A DNA stretch of 64,000 bases, taken from assembly GCF_022012415.1 (NCBI RefSeq), contig NZ_JAKLTR010000002.1, forward strand, positions 124,001 to 188,000. The letters are read 5' to 3'. This DNA is from Terrimonas ginsenosidimutans. Its GTDB lineage: Bacteria > Bacteroidota > Bacteroidia > Chitinophagales > Chitinophagaceae. Positions 53,153 to 61,692 of this stretch are shown one piece after another. A program made the translations under genes and the position numbers. A model generated the notes under the pieces. That model saw only the letters and a list, made by a program, of their open reading frames with translations, was not told the origin of the DNA and did not search any database. The stretch's first letter is position 1. Each line of letters opens with the position of its first letter.

Positions 53153-56100
53153 TTACTTTACACTACTCATATTCTCTGCTCTCCAGTCCTGCGGAGCTGA
53201 GCCCGTGTCCTGTTTAAATACACGTGCGAAATAACCGGGATCACTATAGCCGCAGTCCAATGCGATCGACGCGATACTGTCTGATGTTTCTCTTAGTAGC
53301 TCTTTCGCTTTGTTCAGCCTCACAACGCGGATAAACCGGTTAGGAGAATGGCCTGTTAGTGCATCCAGTTTGCGGTGCAGTTGCGAGTGGCTCATGAATA
53401 TGAGCTTGCACAGCTGTTCAACAGTGAAGTCCGTATTGGTCAGATTCTCTTCAACTGCTGATCTGACCTTTCTTACAAACGCATCTTCCGTTTTGGTTTC
53501 TTCCGGAACAGAGACAGGCTCTTCGACCAGGTTTTCAACGGAAGGAGAACTGATACCTGCTTTTCTTAAGTAATAAGCCTGTAAGGTGAGGCGGAGCTCC
53601 AGCAGTTTTTTGATCCGTACCTGTAATTCTTCCTGCTGGAAAGGCTTTTCGAGATAAACGTCGGCGCCTTGTTGCAATCCTTCCAGCTTGCTTGCCAGGT
53701 CTGCTTTTGCTGTGAGCATGATGATCGGGATATGGCTGGTACGTTCATCCTGTCTTAACTGGCGGCAGAGTTCAAAGCCGTCTACAAATGGCATCATCAC
53801 ATCCGTGATGATCAGGTCAGGGATGATCTCTGTGGCGATCGCAATGCCTTCTCTTCCATCCTTTCCAATGGCGAGGCGGTATTCAGGAATACAGGATGCG
53901 GTGTACGCTACAACATCCGGATTGTCCTCTACCAGCAGAATGGTCGGCGCTGTGCCATTATTATGATGGTGTTGGATTTCTAATGCGTGAGTCTCCTTGA
54001 AGACGTTAACCGGCGGCTCTTTTCCGGTTGAGATCAGCTGATTGACCTGTGTCAATGCCTCATCGGTTTTTAACAGAGGGATAGTGATCGTGAATTCGGT
54101 TCCTTTATTTGTTCCGCTTGCGGGACTTTTTACCGCGATCTCGCCACCCATTAATTTTACGAGTTCTTTTGTAAGCGCAAGCCCGATGCCCGTGCCCTCC
54201 GCTTTACGGGTATGGCTATTGTCCAACTGATAGAACCGGTCGAAGATATGCAGCAACTGATCTTCCGGGATGCCGATGCCGGTGTCCTTTACTTTGATGA
54301 GGAGGGTGACTTCCGGCTCGCCGGGATCAGTTTCTGTTTTAGCTACATTGATATAAATGTTTCCTTTTTCCGGCGTAAACTTCAATGCGTTTGACAACAG
54401 GTTGACGATGATCTGCCGCATTTTTTCCGGATCATACGAAACATATAGTGCGTCGATATCAGTTAAGAAGTGGAATTGCTTTTGCTCGCCTTCTCCGAAT
54501 GAATGAAATGATTCTACGATATACCGGAGGAAATTGATAATGTCTCCACTGGACAGTTGAAGCTGCATCTTTCCTGTTTCCAGTTTTGACAGGTCGAGCA
54601 TTTCATTCACAAGGTTGAGCAGGCTTTGTCCGTTACGGATGATCATGTTCATCCGGCTGTCGAACTGTTCATTGGGATTATTCACAACCTGTTGAGCCAT
54701 TCCCATGATCACGGTGAGTGGTGTTCGGAACTCGTGCGTAATGTTTGTATACAATTGTGTTTTGGCAGTGTCTAATTCTTTCACCCGCTTGCCTTCCAGT
54801 TTTTCGAAGTTCAGTTGTGCTTTCAACCTTTCCCTGTTCACGCTGAATTTGAAATATGCTCTGATGGCCAGCAACACGAGTACCGCATAAGCAAGATAAG
54901 CCCACCAGCTGAGCCACCATGGGGGCAGGATCTTTATGTTCAGCTCATGGATCTTATCACTCCAGATACCCTGGCTGTTACTGCCCTGCACTTTGAACGT
55001 ATAATTTCCGGAAGGGAGATGCAGGTAGGTGGCTGTTTGTCTTGTGCCGCTTTCCACCCAATCGTTATCGATCCCTACTAATTGATAGCGGTATTTGTTC
55101 TGTGATGGGGCGGTATAATCAAGTGAACTGAATGTTAGGGTAATTATATCCTGCTGATGATCCAGTGTGATCTTTTTTGTTTGCTCAATGGTATTTTCCA
55201 GTACGCCTGTTTGATCACCTGCCGATACCGGTAAGTTGTTAACAAGAATTCCTGTAATGAATACATTGGGAGTGAATCCGGAACTGAGAATCTCTTTCGG
55301 GTTAAATACATTCAAACCATTAACACCACCGAAGGCCAGGTTCCCGTTTTTTAATTTAGCATAAGAGCCGGTATTGAATTCGTTGTCTTGCAAACCATAG
55401 GATTTGGTGAAATTTCTGAATGACCATTTCGTACTGTCGCCGGTCTTATTTGCCATCAGGCAGAACAAGCCATTGTTCGTACTTCCCCAGATATTGGCGT
55501 CATTATCGGATAGAACACCATAAACTACATCGTCCGGTAATCCGTTTTTGGTGGTCAGGTGAAAGAAATTACCTGTTTTTTTATCCAGCCGGTTCAGCCC
55601 GCCTCCTTTGGTACAGATCCACAGGTATTGATCCGGCTTTGACGGGTCGTTCATGAAACAGGCCACATGATTATAGCTAAGTGAATTGCGGCTGTTGCTA
55701 TTATTGTAGTACCATGTTATCTGATCCGGCTTGTTTTCTTTATTCAGCCTTACACTGGCAAAGCCTTCCTGTGTGCCTATCCAGTAGGTTCCCTGCCCGT
55801 CGTCATATAATGCAGTAATGACGGCCTGGGGAAGGATAGATCTTGAAACTTTTGTATTAATGCTGAAGCTGTCGATCCTTTTAGTGGCTGGATCGATGAG
55901 CGCAAGTTTTCCTCCACGGCCTGGAAACCAGATCCGGCCCTTTCGATCTTCCACGATCAGTTGTTTTTCACCGGCACCAGCATGACGTGTCAGTAAGGGA
56001 TATTCCGTTAACTCTCCGGAACGGGTGTAATGCAGGAAGCCTTTTTTTTCTGTTCTGAACCAGAAGTCGCCTGTTTGAGTAATGGCGAAATTATCCAGTT

Positions 56101-57259
56101 CGTCAAATGGTTGCCTGGCAGGGAAAGGATTTTTTTGCGCGGAGTCCTGGGTTAGTTTTGTCCATTCATGCTGGTAGTTGCCGGCAAAGATATTGCCTGC
56201 GGCATCAGGGACGATCCATCTCACGCTTGTACCGGCAAGCAATGTTTTGAATTTGCTGGTAGCAACATTGTATTTACGAAGACCGTATCCGGCGGATCCC
56301 GACCATAATATACCTGAGCGATCGAGGATAAATGGATACGCGATCGGTGTATGTTCTCCTAATTTGAGATCCCATTGAAGTTCTTTTTCCTCTTCCAGTC
56401 TGCTGATATCATAAGAGCCGCATTCGCCATAGTAATTATCACTTAATGGTTTCCACTCGCGCAGAACGATGTTGCCGGCTCCGTATCTGGCGGTGTCAAA
56501 TAAAGGCGACAGGATTTTCTTTCCGTCCGACAGGTAAACGTTCCGGTTAATAACAACGCTTCCGTCCTGGGTCAGTATTCCGGTATGCAGGAGCTGACCA
56601 TTTTCCAGTTTGACAAAACTGTTCCTGGCGGGGTCAAAGCGATAAACCGAACGGTCCATTCCGCCAACCCACATCTGATCGTCCTTATCCTTTCCCAATC
56701 CGAAAATGGTAACGTCGTCAGGCAGCGTCAGCCGGGTGATATGAGGTTTTGCTTCTCCCGTAGCGGGTAGATCAACGATATTCAATCCTGCGCCATCTGC
56801 GGCTACGAGCATACGGCCGTCGCGGAGTTCATCCATAAGGCGGATCGTATTGCCGGATAGACTGGCTGGATCGGAGATCTTATTAGCGATACGCACAAAT
56901 TTTCCGGATCTTTTGTCATACACATTCAAACCGGCATCCTGGGTGCCGATCCAGATCCTTCCTTTTGAGTCTTCGAAAAGCTTTAAGATGGTATTACTGC
57001 TGAGACTTTTGGGGTCGTAGGGGTCAGTCGAAAAAACTTTGAAAGAGTAGCCGTCATACCGGTTCAGTCCATTCTTGGTGCCCACCCAGATGAAACCTTC
57101 GCGGTCCTGTAGAAGATCAAACACCATCCCCTGTGAAAGCCCCTGCGCTGTGGAAATGGTCTGGTAGGCCGGCTGCAGGTTTTGGGCGATGCATGGCATA
57201 CCCGTCCATAAAAGGAACAGGAGGAATAAGGTTCTTAAAGCAGTGGATGGTGTGGGCAT
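53153..57259 (-). CDS. Hybrid two-component system regulator (HTCS)
   Basis: A 1,368-residue one-protein signalling system. Signal peptide (about 1-26), a long two-component propeller (about 30-740; DREGFIWVGTKNGLNRYDGYSF), Y_Y_Y (about 750-815; RYQLVGIDNDWVESGTR), one membrane helix (WWAYLAYAVLVLLAIRAYF), HisKA (NITHEFRTPLTVIMG), HATPase (DTGIGIPEDQ, GTGIGLALTKEL), receiver (ILLVEDNPDV; Asp in LIITDVMMPFVDG; Lys in YLEKPF) and an AraC-type HTH (DCGYSDPGYFARVFKQDTGSAP). HTCS proteins usually sense oligosaccharides and switch on a nearby glycan locus, but no SusC/D pair lies next to this one. Start chosen at ATG 57259 (MPTPSTALRT). Confidence 0.93.
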   Translation of the reverse strand: MPTPSTALRTLFLLFLLWTGMPCIAQNLQPAYQTISTAQGLSQGMVFDLLQDREGFIWVGTKNGLNRYDGYSFKVFSTDPYDPKSLSSNTILKLFEDSKGRIWIGTQDAGLNVYDKRSGKFVRIANKISDPASLSGNTIRLMDELRDGRMLVAADGAGLNIVDLPATGEAKPHITRLTLPDDVTIFGLGKDKDDQMWVGGMDRSVYRFDPARNSFVKLENGQLLHTGILTQDGSVVINRNVYLSDGKKILSPLFDTARYGAGNIVLREWKPLSDNYYGECGSYDISRLEEEKELQWDLKLGEHTPIAYPFILDRSGILWSGSAGYGLRKYNVATSKFKTLLAGTSVRWIVPDAAGNIFAGNYQHEWTKLTQDSAQKNPFPARQPFDELDNFAITQTGDFWFRTEKKGFLHYTRSGELTEYPLLTRHAGAGEKQLIVEDRKGRIWFPGRGGKLALIDPATKRIDSFSINTKVSRSILPQAVITALYDDGQGTYWIGTQEGFASVRLNKENKPDQITWYYNNSNSRNSLSYNHVACFMNDPSKPDQYLWICTKGGGLNRLDKKTGNFFHLTTKNGLPDDVVYGVLSDNDANIWGSTNNGLFCLMANKTGDSTKWSFRNFTKSYGLQDNEFNTGSYAKLKNGNLAFGGVNGLNVFNPKEILSSGFTPNVFITGILVNNLPVSAGDQTGVLENTIEQTKKITLDHQQDIITLTFSSLDYTAPSQNKYRYQLVGIDNDWVESGTRQTATYLHLPSGNYTFKVQGSNSQGIWSDKIHELNIKILPPWWLSWWAYLAYAVLVLLAIRAYFKFSVNRERLKAQLNFEKLEGKRVKELDTAKTQLYTNITHEFRTPLTVIMGMAQQVVNNPNEQFDSRMNMIIRNGQSLLNLVNEMLDLSKLETGKMQLQLSSGDIINFLRYIVESFHSFGEGEQKQFHFLTDIDALYVSYDPEKMRQIIVNLLSNALKFTPEKGNIYINVAKTETDPGEPEVTLLIKVKDTGIGIPEDQLLHIFDRFYQLDNSHTRKAEGTGIGLALTKELVKLMGGEIAVKSPASGTNKGTEFTITIPLLKTDEALTQVNQLISTGKEPPVNVFKETHALEIQHHHNNGTAPTILLVEDNPDVVAYTASCIPEYRLAIGKDGREGIAIATEIIPDLIITDVMMPFVDGFELCRQLRQDERTSHIPIIMLTAKADLASKLEGLQQGADVYLEKPFQQEELQVRIKKLLELRLTLQAYYLRKAGISSPSVENLVEEPVSVPEETKTEDAFVRKVRSAVEENLTNTDFTVEQLCKLIFMSHSQLHRKLDALTGHSPNRFIRVVRLNKAKELLRETSDSIASIALDCGYSDPGYFARVFKQDTGSAPQDWRAENMSSVK

Positions 57260-57499
57260 CTTCCTAAAGGTAAAGTAAAGGCATAGGCTTCCGCTTTTAG
57301 CCAAAAGAAATCAAGGAGATATGCGGATAAAATGGTGAAAAAATCCCAGCTGTGGAGAATTTGTCCGGGTGTACGCAGTAAATCGTCAGGGGAAAAGTGA
57401 AAAACTACTCACAGAAATCTGCTGATGAGCAGACCTTTATATCATCCCCACCCTTGAGAGTATCAGTTCGCATCCGCCTTATCCCTTTTACCAGCCACC

Positions 57500-58672
57500 A
57501 TGACCAACACACTGCCGCAGAACCGTATATCGTCTATCGACCTGTTGAAAGGACTCGTGATGGTTGTCATGGCGCTCGATCATGTCCGGGACTTTTTTCA
57601 CTACTCGACTTTTTTCTTTAACCCGATGGATCCAACTCAAACAACGGTTCCAATTTTCTTTACCCGGTTCATCACGCATTTTTGTGCGCCTGCGTTCAGT
57701 TTCCTGGCCGGACTTTCCGCTTTTATGAGTGGGCGGAAAAAGTCGAAGGGCGCACTGTCGGCCTTTTTATTGAAAAGAGGACTCTGGCTGATATTGCTGG
57801 AATTCACGCTCGTCATTTTTGGATGGGCTTTTGATCCAACTTTTAGCATGAATAATATTGCAGTCATCGCCTGCCTCGGCATGAGCATGATGCTGCTGGC
57901 GGCATTGATCCATTTGCCGCGCACCGTTTTACTGGTGTTATGCTGTCTCGTGATTGTTGGTCACAACCTGCTGGATCCGATCAACCTTCCGGAAAACTTT
58001 CTCTGGTCGGTCATTCACCAGCAAAGTGTATTTCAGTTCGGCAACGTTAAGTTTTATGTGGATTATCCCATCATTCCCTGGTTTGCCGTCATGGCCCTGG
58101 GCTACTGCTTCGGACCGCTTTATAGTACAGGATTCGATTCCCGGCACCGGAGACAATTATTGACCACGATAGGAATCGCCGCCGTTTGCCTGTTCTTTTT
58201 GTTAAGATGGCTGAATATATACGGAGACCTGTTGCCATGGACTGTGCAGGCGACAGCTGTCAGAACATTCTTTTCTTTCCTGAATGTGACGAAATATCCA
58301 CCATCTCTGTTGTACCTGTTGCTCACACTTGGCTGCACGATGATCTTTTTAGGGGTCAGTGAGAATTTTAAAGGCAGGGTGGTCCATTTCTTTACGACGT
58401 TCGGGCGGGTACCTTTCGTTTATTACCTGCTTCATTTATACCTGATGCATGTGCTTGCTGTGATATATGGACTTGCATCAGGGCACGGATGGAAACTGCT
58501 GTCATTGCCCGACTGGTTGCCTGAGATCCGAAGTATGAGAGGCTATGGAACAAACCTGGTTGGCGTTTATCTCGTGTGGATCCTGGTGATCGCTATCGCT
58601 TATCCAATATGCAGATGGTATGACAGATATAAAAATGCTCATAAGGAAAAATGGTGGTTGAGTTACCTGTAA
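57500..58672 (+). CDS. DUF1624/heparan N-acetyltransferase-like membrane protein
   Basis: A 390-residue membrane protein with about ten helices. The opening RISSIDLLKGLVMVVMALDHVRDFFHY is the mark of DUF1624, a group related to heparan-alpha-glucosaminide acetyltransferase and other membrane acyltransferases; Asp and His in ALDHVRD are conserved and likely catalytic. Further blocks are FTRFITHFCAPAFSFLAGLSAF, YPIIPWFAVMALGYCFG and FGRVPFVYYLLHLYLMHVLAV. It probably moves an acyl group across or onto a surface sugar, but the substrate is unknown. It is divergent from the HTCS gene, 240 bases away, and could be under HTCS control. Confidence 0.85.
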   Translation: MTNTLPQNRISSIDLLKGLVMVVMALDHVRDFFHYSTFFFNPMDPTQTTVPIFFTRFITHFCAPAFSFLAGLSAFMSGRKKSKGALSAFLLKRGLWLILLEFTLVIFGWAFDPTFSMNNIAVIACLGMSMMLLAALIHLPRTVLLVLCCLVIVGHNLLDPINLPENFLWSVIHQQSVFQFGNVKFYVDYPIIPWFAVMALGYCFGPLYSTGFDSRHRRQLLTTIGIAAVCLFFLLRWLNIYGDLLPWTVQATAVRTFFSFLNVTKYPPSLLYLLLTLGCTMIFLGVSENFKGRVVHFFTTFGRVPFVYYLLHLYLMHVLAVIYGLASGHGWKLLSLPDWLPEIRSMRGYGTNLVGVYLVWILVIAIAYPICRWYDRYKNAHKEKWWLSYL

Positions 58673-58703
58673 AAACGAAGATTAACTGAATAAATAAACA
58701 AAC

Positions 58704-59207
58704 ATGATCAAACAAATCCTATTCATCTTAACACTTATCACGGTTGTTACAACAACCGGCTGCAACAATGCTGATACGTCAAAAGACCCAACAGCTGCAT
58801 CTGCTGAAAAAACATTTGAAGTGCCTGACTATTTTATTCTCCGACCGGTAGCAGAAAAAGCGTACGGTTACACACACGCTGTCCGTATAGGAAATGAGAT
58901 CAGGATCTCCGGGGCCGTAAGTATGGATGATGCAGGAGTGCCAACAGCGAAAGGAGATATGACGCAGCAGATGAAGAATTGCTATAGTGATCTTGATAAG
59001 ATCTTAAAACACTACGGTTGCAGTTTTGATGACGTGGTAGTTGAAAATATTTTCACGACGAATATGCCGGATTTTTTAAAGGTCTCGGGCTACCGGAATG
59101 AGATCTATAAAAAACATTACCCAACGGGCTCGTGGCTGGGAGTGCGTGAACTGGCGTTACCGGAGTTTTTGATCGAGATTGAGCTGGAAGTGTATAAAGC
59201 GCGGTGA
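58704..59207 (+). CDS. RidA/YjgF-family lipoprotein
   Basis: A 167-residue protein with a lipobox (VTTTGC, residue about 20), so it should be an envelope lipoprotein, followed by a RidA fold (about 45-167; AVRIGNEIRISGAVSMDD, MKNCYSDLDKILKHYGCSFDDVV, NEIYKKHYPTGSWLGVRELALPEFLIEIELEVY). RidA proteins deaminate reactive enamines and imines in the cytoplasm. A lipidated copy must do something else or act on external compounds; the usual Arg of RidA sits in GVRELAL. It follows the DUF1624 gene by 31 bases and is probably in the same operon. Confidence 0.85.
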   Translation: MIKQILFILTLITVVTTTGCNNADTSKDPTAASAEKTFEVPDYFILRPVAEKAYGYTHAVRIGNEIRISGAVSMDDAGVPTAKGDMTQQMKNCYSDLDKILKHYGCSFDDVVVENIFTTNMPDFLKVSGYRNEIYKKHYPTGSWLGVRELALPEFLIEIELEVYKAR

Positions 59208-59262
59208 GGCAGGGGCTGCGATTGATTTGCCCTATGCTGCCACAGTAAATAAAAATAAAGAC

Positions 59263-59637
59263 ATGAAAGTTTTAGTAGTAGATGACGAAACGGACGTGCA
59301 AATGTTATTTGAACAACGCTTTCGTAAAGAGATCAGGAACCAGGAGATCTCGCTCGCTTTTGCGTTTTCAGGTCCTGATGCATTGGAGTATCTCGATAAG
59401 AGCGGAGACAGACCCACGTTGATCTTATCTGACATCAATATGCCGGGAATGAGTGGATTGCAGTTGCTTGAGCAGATCAAACAGCAATTTACCGCGCCAC
59501 CGCCCACTGTAGTAATGGTGACGGCTTACGGAGATGCAGAGAATTACAACATGGCCAAGAAACTGGGAGCGGATGATTTTCTGACAAAACCTGTCGACTT
59601 TGTTGCCTTGAAGGAAAAGCTTAGGTCATTGTCGTAA
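59263..59637 (+). CDS. Single-domain response regulator, paralogue of the one at 31285
   Basis: A 124-residue receiver with Asp57 in LILSDINMPGMSG and Lys in FLTKPVDF. It shares long stretches with the regulator at 31285: DV..LFEQRFRKEIRN, LILSDINMPGMSGLQLLEQIKQ, TAYGD..NY.MA.KLGADDF and LTKPVDF. So a recent duplication is likely. No kinase lies next to it; the shared face suggests that it receives phosphate from the same kinase array 10-28 kb away. Start chosen at MKVLVVDDE. It follows the RidA gene by 55 bases and may be transcribed with it. Confidence 0.9.
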   Translation: MKVLVVDDETDVQMLFEQRFRKEIRNQEISLAFAFSGPDALEYLDKSGDRPTLILSDINMPGMSGLQLLEQIKQQFTAPPPTVVMVTAYGDAENYNMAKKLGADDFLTKPVDFVALKEKLRSLS

Positions 59638-59706
59638 GCAGATAGATGCAGGATTTTAAGCTGCCAGATGCGTGTTTCTTGCTAGCCTTGATCTTTAAAT
59701 GTTGCT

Positions 59707-59790
59707 GGCGTAGGTTTCCCGCAGATCTATATTGATCGAGTATCTGCATACCTGGTACCCGTCTGCGTAAATCTGCGGGAACCTTACGCC
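59707..59790. repeat. GGCGTAGG-ended inverted-repeat element, copy 2
   Basis: GGCGTAGGTTTCCCGCAGAT (59707-59726) and, on the other strand, GGCGTAAGGTTCCCGCAGAT (59790-59771) match at 18 of 20 positions. An 84-base hairpin element between the response regulator and the epimerase. Shares its ends with 52860-53083. Confidence 0.7.
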
Positions 59791-59833
59791 AACCGGGTTG
59801 ATTTTTTTCAGCATTCATTATAAAACCTTAATT

Positions 59834-60772
59834 ATGAAAAAAGCAGGTATTATCGGTGGTTCAGGCTTCATCGGAAGTTATGTTACCAAAGTTTTTCTCG
59901 ACAATGGTTACCAGGTGAAGGTTTCTTCAACTGATATTACAAACAAAGAGAAGTATCAGCATCTGATGTCGCTTAAGCATTCAGATAGAATTGAGTTCGC
60001 TCCGCTTAATGTTGAGGATAAAGAAGCGCTCCGCAGTTTTGTATCCGGATGTGATATCGTTGTGCATGGTGGTACGCCTTTTCAACTCAGTGTGCAGGAT
60101 CCGCAAAAGGATCTTTTTGATCGTACCATAAAAGGGACGGAGAATTTCCTGGAAGTGGTTAGTCAGACACCAGGTATAGAAAAAGTGGTGTTGATCGCTT
60201 CTGTTGCCAGCTGGAATACCAACTTCCCGATGCCGGCAGGAGGGAAGTCTTTTACTGATTCGTTTGATGAAAATGATACGAGGTTCATCAGCAACGAAAG
60301 TCATCCCTATGCGCAGGCCAAATACCTCGTGCACCAGGCAGTGGAGAAGTTCATTACTGAAAAAAGCGGACTTTCTTTTGAGATCACTTCAGTATCTCCG
60401 GTGATGGTCATGGGGAGATCCTTATCTACCAGGCAGGATTCCACTTCCAGTGGTCTTCAATATCTGATTAAGAACAAGATTGCCCCGGATCCGTTTATTC
60501 AGGCGATATATGATAATGATCTTCCTTTAACGATCGTTGATGTAGAAGATGTAGCGCGGGCAATATTCAACGCGGCAACAACGAAAGGTCTGCATGGTAA
60601 GGATTATTTGCTGACGAGCGAAACATATAAAGCATCTGATGTGAACCTGATGTTGAATCACTATGCGCCGAAAGAGAATGGAGCTGTCATATATCAGAAT
60701 GCCCGCGCCACAACTGATCTCGGCGTGCAGTTCAAGCCCGTCCGGGAAACATTGGCAAATTATTCTAACTGA
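59834..60772 (+). CDS. NAD(P)-dependent epimerase/dehydratase-like protein
   Basis: A 312-residue extended SDR. The nucleotide-binding motif GGSGFIGSYV (residues 7-16) opens the protein, and the Tyr-x3-Lys pair is in HPYAQAKYLVHQAV. The catalytic Ser is expected around LIASVASWN. The dihydroflavonol-reductase or aldehyde-reductase type is as likely as a sugar epimerase; SPVMVMGRSLSTRQDST resembles the former. Soluble and cytoplasmic. Start chosen at MKKAGIIGGSG; an upstream ATG at 59798 overlaps the repeat. It appears monocistronic and is preceded by the hairpin element. Confidence 0.83.
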   Translation: MKKAGIIGGSGFIGSYVTKVFLDNGYQVKVSSTDITNKEKYQHLMSLKHSDRIEFAPLNVEDKEALRSFVSGCDIVVHGGTPFQLSVQDPQKDLFDRTIKGTENFLEVVSQTPGIEKVVLIASVASWNTNFPMPAGGKSFTDSFDENDTRFISNESHPYAQAKYLVHQAVEKFITEKSGLSFEITSVSPVMVMGRSLSTRQDSTSSGLQYLIKNKIAPDPFIQAIYDNDLPLTIVDVEDVARAIFNAATTKGLHGKDYLLTSETYKASDVNLMLNHYAPKENGAVIYQNARATTDLGVQFKPVRETLANYSN

Positions 60773-61004
60773 GCGGCGGGTGGTGCCATGAATTAAGTTA
60801 GTGGGCGGACACATTTTTAACTCTGCCGTCATTCTTTCCCGCTGGTTACGCTGGTAAATTTCTGATATCAGGGACTGATCTGCTTTATCTGCACTCCCAA
60901 AACTGAAGAATGGTTCATGTCGATCAAGCATCTTCGTTATCATGAATATAAAATCTGCGAAATCAGCGGGGCCCTATGTCAATCGATTAATTCAACTATG
61001 CTAA

Positions 61005-61496
61005 TTATGAGTTGATATTGTTTTCGCCGAGGTCTTCCCTCATCTGATGAACTGCTTTGCTTATATGTTTCTCCACAGTTCTCTTAGAGATCCCCATAAT
61101 GTTCGCGATCTCCCGGTGGCTTTTATTTTCGTAGTGACGAAGAAAGAAAACGTCGCGGCTTTTTCCTTGCAATGCATTCATGCTATTGTTTAGTTGCATC
61201 CGCAGTTCAAGCGTTTCAAACAATGGTTTCTTTTCCTGCTCTCTCATTTCCATTGCCAGATGCCTGTGGTGTTGTTGCTGCAACCTTTTATCCCGAAGGA
61301 TATTTAAACTTCTGTTGCGGATACTTGTGTTAAGATACGCGCCCGGATTCAGCTCTTCCGGCAAACTTTCTGCCTTTATATATAATTGAAGAAATACTTC
61401 CTGCACAAGGTCCTTTGCCTGCTCCTCATCCATTACGATCCTGTAAGCCTGGTTTGTAAGTTGCAAAGCGTGGCGGACATAAAATTCCCTGAACAT
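61005..61496 (-). CDS. ECF sigma factor, start codon uncertain
   Basis: An RNA polymerase sigma factor of the ECF group, 163 residues from ATG 61496. Region 2 is visible (QAYRIVMDEEQAKDLVQEVFLQLY) and region 4 (HREIANIMGISKRTVEKHISKAVHQMRE). The frame continues upstream with NNYTDEQLWKGIRLGNKP, which is the expected ECF N-terminus, but this stretch has no ATG, GTG or TTG before a TAA. So either the protein starts at the internal Met or a start codon was lost or misread. It is divergent from the FecR gene, which probably encodes its anti-sigma factor. The target is likely the SusC gene downstream of FecR. Confidence 0.85.
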   Translation of the reverse strand: MFREFYVRHALQLTNQAYRIVMDEEQAKDLVQEVFLQLYIKAESLPEELNPGAYLNTSIRNRSLNILRDKRLQQQHHRHLAMEMREQEKKPLFETLELRMQLNNSMNALQGKSRDVFFLRHYENKSHREIANIMGISKRTVEKHISKAVHQMREDLGENNINS

Positions 61497-61692
61497 CGGT
61501 TTGTTGCCAAGCCTGATGCCCTTCCACAGTTGCTCGTCTGTATAGTTATTGATGCGGTGGATGAGGAAAGAATTTTGACAAATTTATTCAAGCCTTTCAA
61601 TGCTGGATGTTAACTTACTATGAACCTTTATTTTTTCGAAATGGATGGGTAGTTTGTTCTTTTGGCGTGTTAATACTAGTAGAAGCAATTTC

